A stretch of 64,000 nt of DNA from Bisgaard Taxon 45 (GTDB lineage: Bacteria > Pseudomonadota > Gammaproteobacteria > Enterobacterales > Pasteurellaceae): positions 62,001 through 126,000 of the forward strand of contig JAQAHH010000009.1 in assembly GCA_030783905.1 (NCBI GenBank). Direction: 5' to 3'. Every line of letters begins with the position of its first letter. The first letter of the stretch is position 1. Of this stretch, positions 1 through 9,654 are shown piece after piece. The translations under genes were made by a program, and so were the position numbers. The notes below the pieces were generated by a model. It was not told the DNA's origin, made no database searches, and was given only the letters and a program-made list of their open reading frames with translations.

Positions 1-1
1 C

Positions 2-1261
2 AGCCTTCTTCATTTACAGCTAGGCTTATTGTGGCTGTTTACACCCGTTCAATTATTGCTCTTTGAAGGGATCGCTTTAACGAGTTTTATTGCCAATATG
101 ATCAGTGTGCCACTTTATAGTTTTGTATTCGTGCCACTGGTTTTATTTGCGCTTATTACACAAGGTGCTTTTTCTTCTTGGTCTATGGCAAACGCGGTAG
201 CGGAATATGTTACGCGCTTCTTAATGCTATTCCAATCTCATTGGGTAGCAGTTTCACAACAGCAAAGCTTATGCTTGATCGCGATATTGGCTATCAGCTT
301 TATGCTATCGGTATGGTATGTCTATGATTTCAAAAAAGACACAACCAAAGGCTATTTTTATGTGCCAGACTTTTTTCATCTTGATGTCACTCGGCAGTTA
401 AATCCACGCGTAAAATGGAAAATCTATTTGATGACGATTACTATCAGTCTTTATTGTTTCTTACGTGTGCTGTATACCTCTGTCTCTTCGCCTATTTGGC
501 GTTTAGATACGCTCGATGTTGGACAAGGCTTAGCTAACCTGATTGTGATAAATGGAAAAGGATTACTCTATGATACCGGCGCCTCGTGGCGTGGCGGTAG
601 TATGGCTGAGTTGGAAATTTTGCCTTATTTAAAAAGAGAGGGCATTGAATTAGATTGGGTTATTTTAAGTCATGATGACAATGATCATGTAGGTGGGGCA
701 GGAACAATACTAAAACATTACCCTCAAGCTAAGCTGATGACCGCCTCTTCCCAACATTACGGCAAAAATGACCGCACTTTTTGTGTAGCTGGTAAGAACT
801 GGACTTGGCAACATTTAACGATCAAAGCGTTGTCACCAAAAAGAAACGTGACACGAGCGAAAAATAGCGATTCTTGTGTATTACTGATCTCAGATGGTAC
901 GTATCAGCTGTTGTTGACCGGAGATGCCGATATTGCTGCCGAAAAACAGTTTGTGGATAAATTAGGACCGCTCGATGTATTACAAGTGGGACATCATGGC
1001 AGTAAAACCTCGACTGGATATGAATTACTTTATCAAACGCGCCCGAAAATTGCGTTGATTTCCAGTGGACGTTGGAATCCTTGGCATTTTCCGCATACTC
1101 AGGTGATACAGCGATTGCAACGTTATCAAGTCAAGATGTATAACACAGCAGAATTAGGTCAGATTCGCTTACTTTTTCATAATACACACATCGAAATACA
1201 AACCGCGCGCACAGATTTTTCGCCCTGGTATAGCAGATTAATTGGCTTGCAACCAAAATAA
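2..1261 (+). CDS. comEC: ComEC/Rec2 DNA-uptake channel protein, 3' part
   Basis: C-terminal part of the inner-membrane channel that passes single-stranded DNA into the cell during natural transformation; the 5' end lies before the window, and the frame is open from base 2. The fragment begins in the hydrophobic competence domain (several membrane segments) and continues into the metallo-beta-lactamase-like domain of the family. There I see DVGQG, then SHDDNDHVGG (around 668-697), LLTGDAD and VGHHGSKTS, the metal-ligand motifs usual in ComEC. The first possible start (TTG at 29) is internal to the protein and not real. An uptake signal lies inside the gene (771-779), fitting a naturally competent Pasteurellaceae. 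msbA follows after 43 bases, as is common in this family. Confidence 0.93.
   Translation, partial: SLLHLQLGLLWLFTPVQLLLFEGIALTSFIANMISVPLYSFVFVPLVLFALITQGAFSSWSMANAVAEYVTRFLMLFQSHWVAVSQQQSLCLIAILAISFMLSVWYVYDFKKDTTKGYFYVPDFFHLDVTRQLNPRVKWKIYLMTITISLYCFLRVLYTSVSSPIWRLDTLDVGQGLANLIVINGKGLLYDTGASWRGGSMAELEILPYLKREGIELDWVILSHDDNDHVGGAGTILKHYPQAKLMTASSQHYGKNDRTFCVAGKNWTWQHLTIKALSPKRNVTRAKNSDSCVLLISDGTYQLLLTGDADIAAEKQFVDKLGPLDVLQVGHHGSKTSTGYELLYQTRPKIALISSGRWNPWHFPHTQVIQRLQRYQVKMYNTAELGQIRLLFHNTHIEIQTARTDFSPWYSRLIGLQPK
771..779 (-). repeat. DNA uptake signal sequence
   Basis: Exact ACCGCACTT, the complement of the Pasteurellaceae uptake core AAGTGCGGT, inside comEC. Confidence 0.8.
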
Positions 1262-1270
1262 AGGTACAAT
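1242..1270 (+). promoter_or_regulatory. Putative sigma-70 promoter for msbA operon
   Basis: TTGGCT (1242-1247), 17 bases, then TACAAT (1265-1270), ending 34 bases before the msbA start. Elements and spacing fit a housekeeping promoter, placed over the end of comEC. Pattern match only. Confidence 0.5.
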
Positions 1271-1304
1271 GTCGCCCAATTTAATTTGAAATCGAAAAAA
1301 ATTT

Positions 1305-3053
1305 ATGCAAGATAAAGATCTTTCAACAGTACAGACATTTAAACGTTTATGGCCAATTATTAGCCCTTTCAAACTTGGATTAGTGGTATCCGGCATTGCC
1401 TTAGTAATTAATGCTTTAGCCGACGCGGGATTAATTTCTCTGTTAAAACCGCTTCTAGATGAAGGTTTTGGTAAGGCAGATGTGTCATTTTTACGTACCA
1501 TGTCATATGTTGTGGTTCTAGTCATCTTCCTTCGCGGTATCAGTAATTTTATTTCTTCTTATTGTTTATCTTGGGTATCAGGTAAAGTGGTGATGATTAT
1601 GCGTCGCCGAATTTTTAAACACCTTATGTTTATGCCTGTGCCTTTCTTTGATCAAAATTCCAGTGGCAGATTATTATCGCGTATAACCTATGATTCTGAG
1701 TTAGTGGCGAATTCCTCTTCTGGTGCTTTAATTACGATTGTGAGAGAAGGGGCTTATATTCTTTCTTTGTTAGCGGTGATGTTATATACCAGTTGGCAGT
1801 TGTCTATTGTATTATTTTTAATTGGTCCGATTATTGCGGTATTAATTCGTTTGGTATCGAAACGCTTTCGTGAGTTAAGTAAGAATATGCAAAACTCGAT
1901 GGGCGAGTTGACCTCTACTGCGGAACAAATGCTAAAAGGGCATAAAGTGGTGCTCTCTTTTGGCGGACAAATTGTCGAGGAAGAACGTTTTAACCATGTG
2001 AGTAATGATATGCGCCGTAAGGGAATGAAAATGGCGGTGGCGGATGCGATCTCTAATCCCGTTGTGCAAGTGATTGCTTCCTTTGCTTTAGCTGCGGTGC
2101 TGTATTTGGCGACAGTACCTACCATTATGGATCAAAATCTAACTGCCGGTTCCTTTACTGTAGTCTTTTCGTCCATGTTAGCGATGATGCGGCCACTAAA
2201 ATCGTTGACCAATGTGAATGCACAATTCCAAAAAGGGATGGCCGCCTGTCAAACCTTATTTGCCTTATTGGATTTAGAGACGGAGAAAGATTTGGGCACT
2301 CATAAGGGCGAAAATGTGCAAGGTTATCTTAGTTTTAAAAATGTGACCTTTACTTATCAAGGGCGAGATGAGCCTGCACTACGTAACTTATCGTTTGATG
2401 TGGAAAAAGGGAAAACGGTCGCACTAGTTGGTCGCTCTGGCTCGGGTAAATCAACGATTGCGAATTTAGTGACGCGTTTTTATGACGTGGATGAGGGTGA
2501 AATTACGTTAGATGGTATCAATATTCAGGATTATCGGTTATCCAGTTTGCGTAAAAACTGTGCTGTTGTGTCGCAACAAGTTCATTTATTTAATGACACT
2601 ATTGCGAATAACATTGCTTATGCTGCGAAGGATAAATATACGCGTGAGGCAATTATTAAAGCAGCCGAAGATGCGTATGCCATGGAGTTTATTGAAAAGC
2701 TGGAACATGGTTTGGATACGGTGATCGGTGAGAATGGCGTCAATTTATCTGGTGGTCAACGTCAACGTTTGGCGATTGCACGCGCCTTATTGCGTAATTC
2801 ACCGGTACTCATTTTAGATGAAGCAACTTCTGCGCTAGATACTGAATCTGAACGTTCCATTCAATTAGCCCTAGAAAAATTACAGAAAGAACGTACCGTG
2901 ATTGTGATTGCACACCGTTTATCGACCATTGAAAATGCCGATGAGATTCTCGTGATTGAACACGGTGAAATTAAAGAAAGAGGTTCACATACTGAATTAC
3001 TCGCATTAGATGGTGCCTATAAACAATTGCACAGTATTCAAGTCAATCATTAA
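1305..3053 (+). CDS. msbA: Lipid A flippase MsbA (ABC exporter)
   Basis: Homodimeric ABC exporter that flips lipid A-core across the inner membrane using ATP. The 582 residues equal the E. coli length: a six-helix transmembrane domain (about 20-310), then a nucleotide-binding domain (about 340-580). Walker A is GRSGSGKS (376-383, Lys382), the ABC signature is LSGGQ (481-485), Walker B is [11 protein letters not shown], and the switch His lies in IAHRLST. It is followed after 32 bases by lpxK, then ycaR and kdsB, the usual gamma-proteobacterial lipopolysaccharide cluster, probably transcribed together from a promoter just upstream. Identity is secure from motifs, length and context. Confidence 0.97.
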   Translation: MQDKDLSTVQTFKRLWPIISPFKLGLVVSGIALVINALADAGLISLLKPLLDEGFGKADVSFLRTMSYVVVLVIFLRGISNFISSYCLSWVSGKVVMIMRRRIFKHLMFMPVPFFDQNSSGRLLSRITYDSELVANSSSGALITIVREGAYILSLLAVMLYTSWQLSIVLFLIGPIIAVLIRLVSKRFRELSKNMQNSMGELTSTAEQMLKGHKVVLSFGGQIVEEERFNHVSNDMRRKGMKMAVADAISNPVVQVIASFALAAVLYLATVPTIMDQNLTAGSFTVVFSSMLAMMRPLKSLTNVNAQFQKGMAACQTLFALLDLETEKDLGTHKGENVQGYLSFKNVTFTYQGRDEPALRNLSFDVEKGKTVALVGRSGSGKSTIANLVTRFYDVDEGEITLDGINIQDYRLSSLRKNCAVVSQQVHLFNDTIANNIAYAAKDKYTREAIIKAAEDAYAMEFIEKLEHGLDTVIGENGVNLSGGQRQRLAIARALLRNSPVLILDEATSALDTESERSIQLALEKLQKERTVIVIAHRLSTIENADEILVIEHGEIKERGSHTELLALDGAYKQLHSIQVNH

Positions 3054-3085
3054 TCTTTTTAGCCATTACAAGAAAGGGGGGGAAG

Positions 3086-4063
3086 ATGCAATTTTGGTAT
3101 TCACGGACGTGGATCACTTGGTTGATGCTACCACTTTCTTGTTTATTTTGGCTTATCGCGAGTTTACGGAAATATCTTTTTCAAAAAGGGCTTTTCGCAT
3201 CTTATCGCGCGCCGGTGCCTGTCGTAGTCGTGGGTAATCTTTCTGTGGGGGGCAATGGCAAAACCCCAGTTGTGATTTGGCTGGTCAAACAACTACAACA
3301 AAAAGGGCTGTGCGTGGGCGTCATTTCTCGTGGCTATGGTAGCCAATCCTCCGTTTATCCCTTATTGGTGACACCCGATACCGATCCTGTACAAGGCGGA
3401 GATGAACCTGTGCTGATTGCAAAACGTACGCAAGTGCCAGTTTGTATTGCTCCCAATCGTCAACAAGCCATTGAGTTATTATTACAACATCAACCTAAGT
3501 GTGAAGTGATCATCAGTGACGATGGGCTACAACACTATCAATTACAGCGTGATTTTGAAATTGTGGTGATGGATGCAACTCGTGGATTAGGTAATGGCTT
3601 TTTATTACCTGCCGGGCCATTGCGGGAGTTGCCAAGTCGTTTAAATAGCGTGGACTTAATTATTTGTCATGGTCAGGCAACGCAGTATAGCGATGTAGAA
3701 ATGACACTGGTGCCACAATATGCCGTTAATTTGGTCACGGGAGAGCAACGCTTACTCAGTGACTTTCAACGGGTCTCTGCGATTGCCGGCATTGGTCATC
3801 CACAGCGTTTTTTTAGCATGTTGGCATCGTTATCAATACAATTAATACAAACCAAAGCCTTTCAAGATCATCAAAAATTTGATGCCACACAATTTACCGC
3901 GTTTGATCATACTCAGCCTTTATTGATGACGGAAAAAGATGCAGTGAAATGTATGGCGTTTGCACACCAAAATTGGTGGTATGTTCCCGTCGAAGCGGAG
4001 ATTAAAGGTACAAAAGTGCGGTCATTTTTAGCTAAATTTGATCAGATTCGCAAAACAGCATGA
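3086..4063 (+). CDS. lpxK: Tetraacyldisaccharide 4'-kinase
   Basis: Phosphorylates the 4' position of the lipid A disaccharide to give lipid IVA, at the cytoplasmic face of the inner membrane. 325 residues, typical of LpxK. A hydrophobic N-terminal helix (about 10-30) anchors it; the P-loop is [11 protein letters not shown] (50-60), followed by ISRGYG and later ISDDGLQH and the [10 protein letters not shown] stretch seen in LpxK. The ATG follows a strong purine run (AAGAAAGGGGGGG), which decides the start. It sits between msbA and ycaR/kdsB. An uptake signal falls within the last codons. Confidence 0.95.
   Translation: MQFWYSRTWITWLMLPLSCLFWLIASLRKYLFQKGLFASYRAPVPVVVVGNLSVGGNGKTPVVIWLVKQLQQKGLCVGVISRGYGSQSSVYPLLVTPDTDPVQGGDEPVLIAKRTQVPVCIAPNRQQAIELLLQHQPKCEVIISDDGLQHYQLQRDFEIVVMDATRGLGNGFLLPAGPLRELPSRLNSVDLIICHGQATQYSDVEMTLVPQYAVNLVTGEQRLLSDFQRVSAIAGIGHPQRFFSMLASLSIQLIQTKAFQDHQKFDATQFTAFDHTQPLLMTEKDAVKCMAFAHQNWWYVPVEAEIKGTKVRSFLAKFDQIRKTA
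4014..4022 (+). repeat. DNA uptake signal sequence
   Basis: Exact AAGTGCGGT near the 3' end of lpxK. Confidence 0.8.
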
Positions 4064-4074
4064 AGTGAGGAAAT

Positions 4075-4257
4075 ATGGATTCAACTTTATTAGAGATTGT
4101 GGCTTGTCCTATTTGTCAGGGCCGATTAGTCTTTGACAAAGCTACACAAAAATTAATCTGTCATTTTGATAATGTTGCGTATGACATTAATCAAGGGATT
4201 CCCGTACTTTTAGCTGAACAAGCCATACCTTTATCAAACGTGCAAGAGGAGGATTAA
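4075..4257 (+). CDS. ycaR: Trm112-like/UPF0434 small protein (YcaR)
   Basis: A 60-residue protein of the Trm112-like UPF0434 family. It begins with the conserved [12 protein letters not shown], has a further Cys (LICHFD) and ends with the conserved [11 protein letters not shown]. Trm112 in other organisms is a zinc-binding partner of methyltransferases; the bacterial role of YcaR is not established. It lies 11 bases after lpxK, and kdsB begins one base after its stop, with the GAGGAGG at its 3' end acting as ribosome binding site for kdsB. This lpxK-ycaR-kdsB order is conserved in enteric bacteria. Confidence 0.9.
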   Translation: MDSTLLEIVACPICQGRLVFDKATQKLICHFDNVAYDINQGIPVLLAEQAIPLSNVQEED

Positions 4258-4258
4258 T

Positions 4259-5035
4259 ATGACTCACTTTACTGTCATCATTCCGGCACGTTATGCTTCA
4301 ACCCGTTTACCGGGTAAACCTTTAGCGCAGATTGCTGGTAAACCCATGATTGCACATGTTTTTGAAAAAGCGATGCAATCAGGCGCAAAGCGTGTCATTA
4401 TCGCCACCGATCATGAGCAAGTTGCGGCAGCTGCACGTGAGTTTGGTGCGGAAGTCTGTATGACATCAGATAAACATCATTCAGGTACGGAACGGTTAGC
4501 TGAAGTGGTGGAGCAATTAGGTATTGCAGAAGACGAAATTATTGTCAATATTCAGGGCGATGAACCCTTGATTCCTCCTACGATTGTGCGTCAAGTGGCA
4601 GAAAACTTGGCAAAATATCAGGTAAAAATGGCAAGCTTAGCGGTAAAAATAGATGAACCCGAAGAATTGTTTAATCCTAATGCTGTCAAAGTGTTAACTG
4701 ATCAAGCCGGCTATGTGCTGTATTTTTCTCGTGCCCCGATACCTTGGGATCGCGATCAGTTTGCGAGCTTACCAAATGATAAAGGTGGTATAAAACAACT
4801 CACTTTATCTGATCCTTATTTACGCCACATCGGCATTTATGCCTACCGAGCTGGTTTCATTAGACAGTATATCCAATGGCAACCAACCGCATTAGAGCAA
4901 ATTGAAAGCTTAGAACAATTACGGGTGCTGTGGTATGGTGAAAAAATCCATGTTGAATTAGCCAAGGAAGTGCCACCTGTTGGGGTGGATACTGCGGAAG
5001 ATCTGGAAAAAGTACGCTCGATTTTAGAAAAATAA
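4259..5035 (+). CDS. kdsB: CMP-Kdo synthetase
   Basis: 3-deoxy-manno-octulosonate cytidylyltransferase: activates Kdo with CTP for addition to lipid IVA. 258 residues, slightly longer than the roughly 248 of E. coli. The nucleotidyltransferase motif [15 protein letters not shown] lies at the N-terminus, followed by IIATDHE, the metal-binding QGDEP, and [11 protein letters not shown]. It completes the lipid A/Kdo gene group begun by msbA and lpxK and is translationally linked to ycaR (one-base gap). Confidence 0.96.
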   Translation: MTHFTVIIPARYASTRLPGKPLAQIAGKPMIAHVFEKAMQSGAKRVIIATDHEQVAAAAREFGAEVCMTSDKHHSGTERLAEVVEQLGIAEDEIIVNIQGDEPLIPPTIVRQVAENLAKYQVKMASLAVKIDEPEELFNPNAVKVLTDQAGYVLYFSRAPIPWDRDQFASLPNDKGGIKQLTLSDPYLRHIGIYAYRAGFIRQYIQWQPTALEQIESLEQLRVLWYGEKIHVELAKEVPPVGVDTAEDLEKVRSILEK

Positions 5036-5068
5036 AGGTAAGGTGTCTTAGGGCACTTGAGATTGTTT

Positions 5069-6895
5069 ATGTTTGATGCCAAATCCTTTTTAGCTAATGT
5101 GTCCCACGAACCAGGTGTTTATCGTATGTATGACGATACCGATACGGTGATTTATGTGGGGAAAGCGAAGGATCTGAAAAAGCGTCTCTCAAGTTATTTT
5201 CGTGCTCAGCTCAGCAGTAAAAAAACAGAGGCGTTGGTCAGTGCCATCGCCCGAATTGATACCACAATTACCTCATCGGAAACCGAAGCCTTATTACTTG
5301 AACATAACTACATTAAAACTTATCAACCTCGTTATAACGTTTTATTACGCGACGATAAATCTTATCCCTACATTTTATTAACGGCAGAACGTCATCCTCG
5401 AATTAGTGCATACCGTGGCAGCAAAAAAGTTAAAGGTGAATATTTTGGTCCTTATCCCAATCCCAATGCGGTGAGAGAAACCCTGTCTTTATTACAAAAA
5501 CTGTTTCCAATCCGTCAATGTGAAAATGCTGTTTATAACAACCGCTCTCGTCCTTGTTTACAATATCAAATTGGACGATGTAGCGCCCCCTGTGTCCCTG
5601 GTTATGTGAGTGATGAAGCTTATTTACAACAAGTTAAATTGGCTCGTCTTTTTTTGCAAGGTAAAGATCAGCAGGTTATTGAGTATCTTATTGATAAAAT
5701 GGAACAAGCCAGTCAAGATCTTGATTTTGAAGAAGCCGCTCGTATTCGAGATCAAATTCAAGCCGTCCGCGCTGTGCTAGAAAAACAATTTGTGTCTACT
5801 GAACGCTTGGATGATATGGATATTCTGTCTATTGCTTACCAGTTAGGGGTTGCGTGTGTCCAAGTGTTATTTATTCGACAAGGCAAAATGTTAGGCAATC
5901 GGAGCTATTTCCCTAAAGTACCGGCCAATACGGATTTATCTGAATTAACCGCAACCTTTGTTGGGCAGTTCTATTTACAGGCACATCAGGGGCGTAGCAT
6001 CCCGCACTGCATTCTTGTTGATCATAAATTAACAGAAAAAGCTGAGTTAGAAGCCTTATTAACACAACAGGCGGGACGAAAAGTCCATATTCAAGACAGT
6101 GCAAAGGGGGATAAGAGTAAATATTTACAACTTGCTAAAATGAATGCCCAGTCCGCCTTAGCCACTCAACTGAAACAAAATACGTTGTTGAAAGAACGTT
6201 ATCAAGCGTTACAAACTCTTTTACAGTTGAAGGACATTCGACGTATGGAATGTTTTGATATTAGCCATACAATGGGGGAGCAGACAATAGCTTCTTGTGT
6301 CGTGTTTAATCAAGATGGGCCATTAAAATCCGATTATCGCCGTTTCAATATTACAGGAATTACGGGGGGGGATGATTATGCGGCAATGGAACAAGCCTTA
6401 TTGAAACGTTACGATAAACCACTTGAGCCAGATAAAATTCCAGATGTCATTTTCATTGATGGAGGACAGGGACAACTTAATCGTGCCTTACAAACCTTTG
6501 CTAAGTTAAATGTAAAATGGGATAAAAACCAACTGCACTTGATTGGTGTGGCCAAAGGAGTGGATCGCAAAGCAGGCTTAGAGACCTTAATTTTGAGTAA
6601 ACAAGGCAAAGTGCTTCATTTACCAGCGGATAATTTAGCCTTACATTTGATCCAACATATTCGTGATGAAAGTCATCAGCATGCGATTAGTGGGCATCGT
6701 AAAAAGCGCCAACAGGCTTTTCTACAAAGTGGCTTAGAATCGGTAGAAGGCGTAGGTGCAAAAAGACGGCAAGCACTGTTGAAATATTTAGGCGGGATGC
6801 AGGGGGTCAAAAATGCCACGCTAGATGAAATTGCCTCTGTGCCAGGTATTTCGCAAGCCTTAGCAGAACGCATTTATGATGCTTTACGAGATTAA
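5069..6895 (+). CDS. uvrC: Excinuclease ABC subunit C
   Basis: Makes the dual incisions in nucleotide-excision repair together with UvrA/UvrB. I prefer the ATG at 5069 (608 residues, starting MFDAKSF as in relatives); a TTG at 5057 would add four residues. Domains in order: N-terminal GIY-YIG nuclease (PGVYRMYD...[10 protein letters not shown]), a Cys-rich linker, the UvrB-binding UVR motif around 200-235, the RNase H-like second nuclease domain (MECFDISH, then FIDGGQGQL), and C-terminal helix-hairpin-helix repeats ([30 protein letters not shown]). It starts 33 bases after kdsB and may be cotranscribed. Full length and intact. Confidence 0.96.
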   Translation: MFDAKSFLANVSHEPGVYRMYDDTDTVIYVGKAKDLKKRLSSYFRAQLSSKKTEALVSAIARIDTTITSSETEALLLEHNYIKTYQPRYNVLLRDDKSYPYILLTAERHPRISAYRGSKKVKGEYFGPYPNPNAVRETLSLLQKLFPIRQCENAVYNNRSRPCLQYQIGRCSAPCVPGYVSDEAYLQQVKLARLFLQGKDQQVIEYLIDKMEQASQDLDFEEAARIRDQIQAVRAVLEKQFVSTERLDDMDILSIAYQLGVACVQVLFIRQGKMLGNRSYFPKVPANTDLSELTATFVGQFYLQAHQGRSIPHCILVDHKLTEKAELEALLTQQAGRKVHIQDSAKGDKSKYLQLAKMNAQSALATQLKQNTLLKERYQALQTLLQLKDIRRMECFDISHTMGEQTIASCVVFNQDGPLKSDYRRFNITGITGGDDYAAMEQALLKRYDKPLEPDKIPDVIFIDGGQGQLNRALQTFAKLNVKWDKNQLHLIGVAKGVDRKAGLETLILSKQGKVLHLPADNLALHLIQHIRDESHQHAISGHRKKRQQAFLQSGLESVEGVGAKRRQALLKYLGGMQGVKNATLDEIASVPGISQALAERIYDALRD

Positions 6896-6990
6896 TACAT
6901 AAATCTTTTAGATATCAGAAAATTCCATTTTCAAATAAAACAGATATGTTTTAGAATAATTAGACTATAAAAACGGACCTAACACTTTCT

Positions 6991-7548
6991 ATGAAACCAA
7001 ATATTCCAATATTCCTGACACTTTTTCGTGTTATTTTGATTCCCTTTTTTGTCATTGCGTTCTATTTGCCTTTCTCGTGGTCACCTTTCTTAACCGTGTT
7101 GATTTTTTTTATTGCTGGCGTCACAGATTGGTTTGATGGTTATCTTGCGCGAAAATGGAAACAAACAACCCGTTTTGGTGCATTTTTAGATCCCGTTGCA
7201 GATAAAGTCATGGTGACCGTCGCCCTCGCGTTAGTTGTTGAATATCACCATTCTTTTTGGATTACTTTACCTGCCGTCATTATGATTTCCAGAGAAATTA
7301 TTATTTCTGCATTGAGAGAGTGGATGGCTGAAATTGGTGACAGAAATAAAGTGGCGGTGTCTTGGTTAGGCAAAGTAAAAACTACCGCACAAATGTTAGC
7401 CTTAGGTGGACTATTATGGCGTTATAATGTGGCAATGGAAATTGCTGCGATTGTATTGCTATATATTGCCGCAATTTTAACCGTTTGGTCAATGTTACAA
7501 TATCTGAAAGCGGCGAAAGGCAGTTTACTCTCGGATCTTACTCTTTAA
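6991..7548 (+). CDS. pgsA: Phosphatidylglycerophosphate synthase
   Basis: Transfers a phosphatidyl group from CDP-diacylglycerol to glycerol-3-phosphate, the committed step to phosphatidylglycerol and cardiolipin; an integral inner-membrane enzyme. 185 residues with several hydrophobic helices. The CDP-alcohol phosphotransferase signature is complete: Asp49-Gly50, Ala53-Arg54, Gly63, Asp67 and Asp71, with Asp46 before them. uvrC-pgsA order is common in gamma-proteobacteria. Tandem hairpins follow the stop codon. Confidence 0.95.
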   Translation: MKPNIPIFLTLFRVILIPFFVIAFYLPFSWSPFLTVLIFFIAGVTDWFDGYLARKWKQTTRFGAFLDPVADKVMVTVALALVVEYHHSFWITLPAVIMISREIIISALREWMAEIGDRNKVAVSWLGKVKTTAQMLALGGLLWRYNVAMEIAAIVLLYIAAILTVWSMLQYLKAAKGSLLSDLTL

Positions 7549-7557
7549 TCGCATTTG

Positions 7558-7580
7558 AAGGCACTTTAATGTGCCTTTTC
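7558..7580 (+). terminator. Rho-independent terminator after pgsA
   Basis: AAGGCAC-TTTAAT-GTGCCTT hairpin followed by TTC and T-rich sequence, starting 10 bases after the pgsA stop. Confidence 0.75.
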
Positions 7581-7583
7581 TTT

Positions 7584-7616
7584 GCTTCTCTTTTAGCGAG
7601 AGAAGCGGTGTTTTTG
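7584..7616 (+). terminator. Second terminator-like hairpin after pgsA
   Basis: GCTTCTCT (7584-7591) pairs with AGAGAAGC (7599-7606) over a 7-base loop, followed by GGTGTTTTT. With the previous hairpin it forms a tandem terminator separating pgsA from the tRNA promoter. Confidence 0.5.
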
Positions 7617-7666
7617 AGATTGTGCTTTGTTTTTAAGCGATTAAATTATTCTTTTACATTTTTTAT

Positions 7667-7694
7667 TTGACTCCCTCCGAGAAACAAGTAAAAT
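7667..7694 (+). promoter_or_regulatory. Promoter of the tRNA-Gly/tRNA-Leu unit
   Basis: TTGACT (7667-7672), 16 bases, TAAAAT (7689-7694), ending 37 bases before tRNA-Gly. Both hexamers are close to the sigma-70 consensus, and CCCTCCGAG just after the -35 is GC-rich compared with its surroundings. Confidence 0.65.
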
Positions 7695-7731
7695 GCACAC
7701 CATTGTTTGAGAACACGAATTCTTATACAAC

Positions 7732-7807
7732 GCGGGAATAGCTCAGTTGGTAGAGCACAACCTTGCCAAGGTTGGGGTCGCGAGTTCGAGCCTCGTTTCC
7801 CGCTCCA
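7732..7807 (+). tRNA. tRNA-Gly (anticodon GCC)
   Basis: 76-base cloverleaf: acceptor stem GCGGGAA/TTCCCGC followed by TCCA, D arm GCTCAGTTGGTAGAGC, anticodon loop TTGCCAA, and a T arm containing GTTCGAG. CCA is encoded. It is the first gene of a two-tRNA unit, 25 bases before tRNA-Leu. Confidence 0.96.
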
Positions 7808-7832
7808 ATATCTCAATTGCATTAGCAATAAT

Positions 7833-7919
7833 GCCCGAGTGGTGAAATCGGTAGACACAAGGGATTTAAAATCCCTCGCTTTTCGAAGCGTGGCGGTTCA
7901 AGTCCGCCCTCGGGCACCA
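7833..7919 (+). tRNA. tRNA-Leu (anticodon UAA)
   Basis: 87-base class II tRNA: acceptor GCCCGAG/CTCGGGC followed by ACCA, anticodon stem AGGGA/TCCCT with loop TTTAAAA (anticodon TAA), a long variable arm CTCGCTTTTCGAAGCG, and the T-loop GTTCAAGT. CCA is encoded. It shares the upstream promoter with tRNA-Gly. Confidence 0.96.
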
Positions 7920-7927
7920 TGTTAATA

Positions 7928-7964
7928 TAGATCATGATCTAGTCGTTTAAATCTTTTTTTTTGC
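7928..7964 (+). terminator. Possible terminator of the tRNA unit
   Basis: A 14-base palindrome TAGATCATGATCTA (7928-7941) begins 9 bases after tRNA-Leu and is followed 11 bases later by a run of T. The stem would be short and the T run is distant, so this is only a candidate. Confidence 0.35.
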
Positions 7965-8819
7965 ATTTCTAACCTTCCACATCTTTATTTTCCCCATTCA
8001 TGATAATTATTCTTTTTTGCTTATAATTTTTTAGTGTCATGATTTTGCATTATTTGCGAATGGTTTTCATTTGTTTAATGTTTAAACATCAACACATCTT
8101 TCATTTTACTTTTAAAAAAAACGCAAACGTTTTATCTTAAAAAATTTATTTGAGTAGGCTTTTGGGTATAAATATCAAGGCCAAAAGACATTGTATAGAA
8201 ATAAATCAACTTACCAGATAAGATTTTATGCCTTTACTGATAAGTGAAGTGGAAAAATAAACATCCGACAGCATATTGCAGCACGGTCTATTTTTTTATT
8301 TTTACTTCTTTTGATGTCTGTCTTTGTTGGGCTATTTTGTTATAGTGAAGAGCAAGTTTTACGACTTGAAGGTATAGTAAACGCTTTGTTATTATTGGAC
8401 TTTTTTGGGTGTGAGAATCCATATAAAATAGTGTGATAGTGGTGATTCTTGTTAATTATCCGCTTTGCTAGCACTTTGAAATAAGTTTTAAGTTGTTTAT
8501 TTGGAGCGAGTTTTGTTTGGCGTTAATTTGCTTATTGGCGAATAAATGTACTATTATATTGATCAATATAAATTCATTTGAAATCTCGATGCTGAGCATA
8601 AAAAATACAACAGCTATATATCGTATTGCGCTCAACTCATCCGACCAGTATTTTTTGTTTATTTTTTTATTTCAGTTCGTCAGCAATTATGATTAAAATT
8701 CCCTCAGATTATTTGGTGATTAAAAATGTTTTCTTATGCCATTATTACTAATCACTGGGTAACAACTATTCTCTAATGAGAAAAAATATTATTTTTAAAT
8801 TAAACTTAGGAGCATAAAA
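7942..8819 (+). other. Long AT-rich region before the tad locus, no convincing gene
   Basis: About 880 bases without a supported gene between the tRNAs and flp1. It contains an inverted repeat CTTTTGG/CCAAAAG (8159-8187), a possible frameshifted membrane-protein remnant (8228-8437), and a 67-codon open frame from TTG at 8493 that I do not accept as a gene. It should hold the promoter and regulatory sites for the 13-gene tad operon; TTAGGAGC at 8806-8813 is a good ribosome binding site for flp1. I cannot name a regulator binding site with confidence. Confidence 0.5.
8228..8437 (+). pseudogene. Possible frameshifted remnant of a small membrane protein
   Basis: An ATG at 8228 opens a 10-codon frame (MPLLISEVEK) closed by TAA in an A-rich run (8252-8260). 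Shifting by one base there would join it to an open frame running to TGA at 8435-8437. That frame encodes a basic stretch (NIRQHIAARS), one long hydrophobic segment (IFLFLLLLMSVFVGLFCY) and then SEEQVLRLEGIV. This looks like the start of a signal-anchored protein such as a sensor, but the joined product would be only about 70 residues and I recognise no family. It may be a decayed gene or chance. Confidence 0.25.
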
Positions 8820-9062
8820 ATGTTTAGTAAATTAACAACTCAAGCTTACATCGCTGTAACTGAATCGATTCGTGCATTCAAGAAAGACGAGCGCGGTGTA
8901 ACTGCAATCGAGTACGGTTTAATCGCTGTGGCTATCGCCCTCTTTATTGTAGCCTTATTCTACAATGATGGTGGTTTTATGAAAGCGCTTAAAGAGAAAT
9001 TTGAAACTCTATCAAACACTATTTCAAATGCCAACTCTATTAATGGTAAAAAATCTACTTAA
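8820..9062 (+). CDS. flp1: Flp pilin precursor
   Basis: Major subunit of the Flp (tight adherence, type IVb) pilus. 80 residues: a 26-residue positively charged leader ending in DERG, cleavage expected after Gly26, then the mature N-terminus VTAIEYGL with the Glu5-Tyr6 pair that defines Flp pilins, and a single hydrophobic segment of about 20 residues. Mature length about 54. It is the first gene of the tad locus and has a strong ribosome binding site. A strong hairpin lies between it and tadV, so it may be expressed more strongly than the assembly genes. There is no second pilin gene here, unlike Aggregatibacter, which has flp-1 and flp-2. Confidence 0.95.
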   Translation: MFSKLTTQAYIAVTESIRAFKKDERGVTAIEYGLIAVAIALFIVALFYNDGGFMKALKEKFETLSNTISNANSINGKKST

Positions 9063-9106
9063 CTAATTATTAAATTAGAAATTAGCTTTTTTGATATAGT
9101 TTAAAC

Positions 9107-9143
9107 ATAGATAACTAGTTGTTGTCGAATACTAGTTATCTAT
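9107..9143 (+). repeat. Perfect hairpin between flp1 and tadV
   Basis: ATAGATAACTAGT (9107-9119) and ACTAGTTATCTAT (9131-9143) are exact reverse complements, with an 11-base loop. No T run follows, so it is not a classical terminator. It could stabilise the 3' end of flp1 mRNA or reduce read-through into tadV, or it could be an operator. Confidence 0.7.
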
Positions 9144-9172
9144 CCATATAAGAGCCTAACCGAGAACTTATT

Positions 9173-9592
9173 GTGCTTATCTTTCTCAATATTGTATTAG
9201 TTCTATTATTAATAAGACTTTCATGGATGGATTTAACGAAAAGAGTTATTAGTAATAGTACTGTATTATTATTATTAATGGTGATTATACCATTTTCATT
9301 TATTCACCACAGCCAAATATTTTTTTTACCTGCATTGTGCTTTCTCTTTTTCGGTTTCTTATTGTTTACGTTAGGTATTATTGGTGCGGGCGATATTAAA
9401 TTAATTGCAGTTCTTATGTTATCAATACCAACAGAGCAATTAATTTCTTTTTTCTTTTTAACGTCTTGTTCTGGGCTTCTGTTAATTATCATCGGTTGGC
9501 TTTTTTTTAGAGAATCAATTAGAAAAGCGGGGTTGCCATATGGCATCGCGATTAGCCTTGGCTTTCTTATGAATTGGGGCTTATTTAGTTAA
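9173..9592 (+). CDS. tadV: Flp prepilin peptidase
   Basis: A24-family aspartic prepilin peptidase in the inner membrane that cleaves the leader of Flp1 and probably of the pseudopilins TadE and TadF. 139 residues, almost all hydrophobic helices. The two catalytic aspartates are visible: Asp20 in SWMDLTKR and Asp74 in GAGDIK, the second being the GxGD motif. It lacks the N-terminal methylase domain of PilD, as is normal for TadV. The predicted start is GTG at 9173, the only early start in this frame, after a weak GAGAA. Confidence 0.9.
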   Translation: MLIFLNIVLVLLLIRLSWMDLTKRVISNSTVLLLLMVIIPFSFIHHSQIFFLPALCFLFFGFLLFTLGIIGAGDIKLIAVLMLSIPTEQLISFFFLTSCSGLLLIIIGWLFFRESIRKAGLPYGIAISLGFLMNWGLFS

Positions 9593-9654
9593 TTGTGTCG
9601 CCTACTAGATAAGATAAAAATAATTACTTTTATAATTTATAGTAAGGAACAAAA

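Noticed and set aside
3010-3237. 75-codon frame overlapping the msbA end and lpxK start
   Set aside because: Other frame of two well-supported genes; its product matches nothing I know.
7646-7925. Open frames on both strands over the tRNA genes
   Set aside because: They cover two perfect tRNA genes; the translations are artefacts of tRNA sequence.
8493-8696. 67-codon frame starting at TTG before flp1
   Set aside because: No ribosome binding site, TTG start, low-complexity hydrophobic product; the region looks non-coding.
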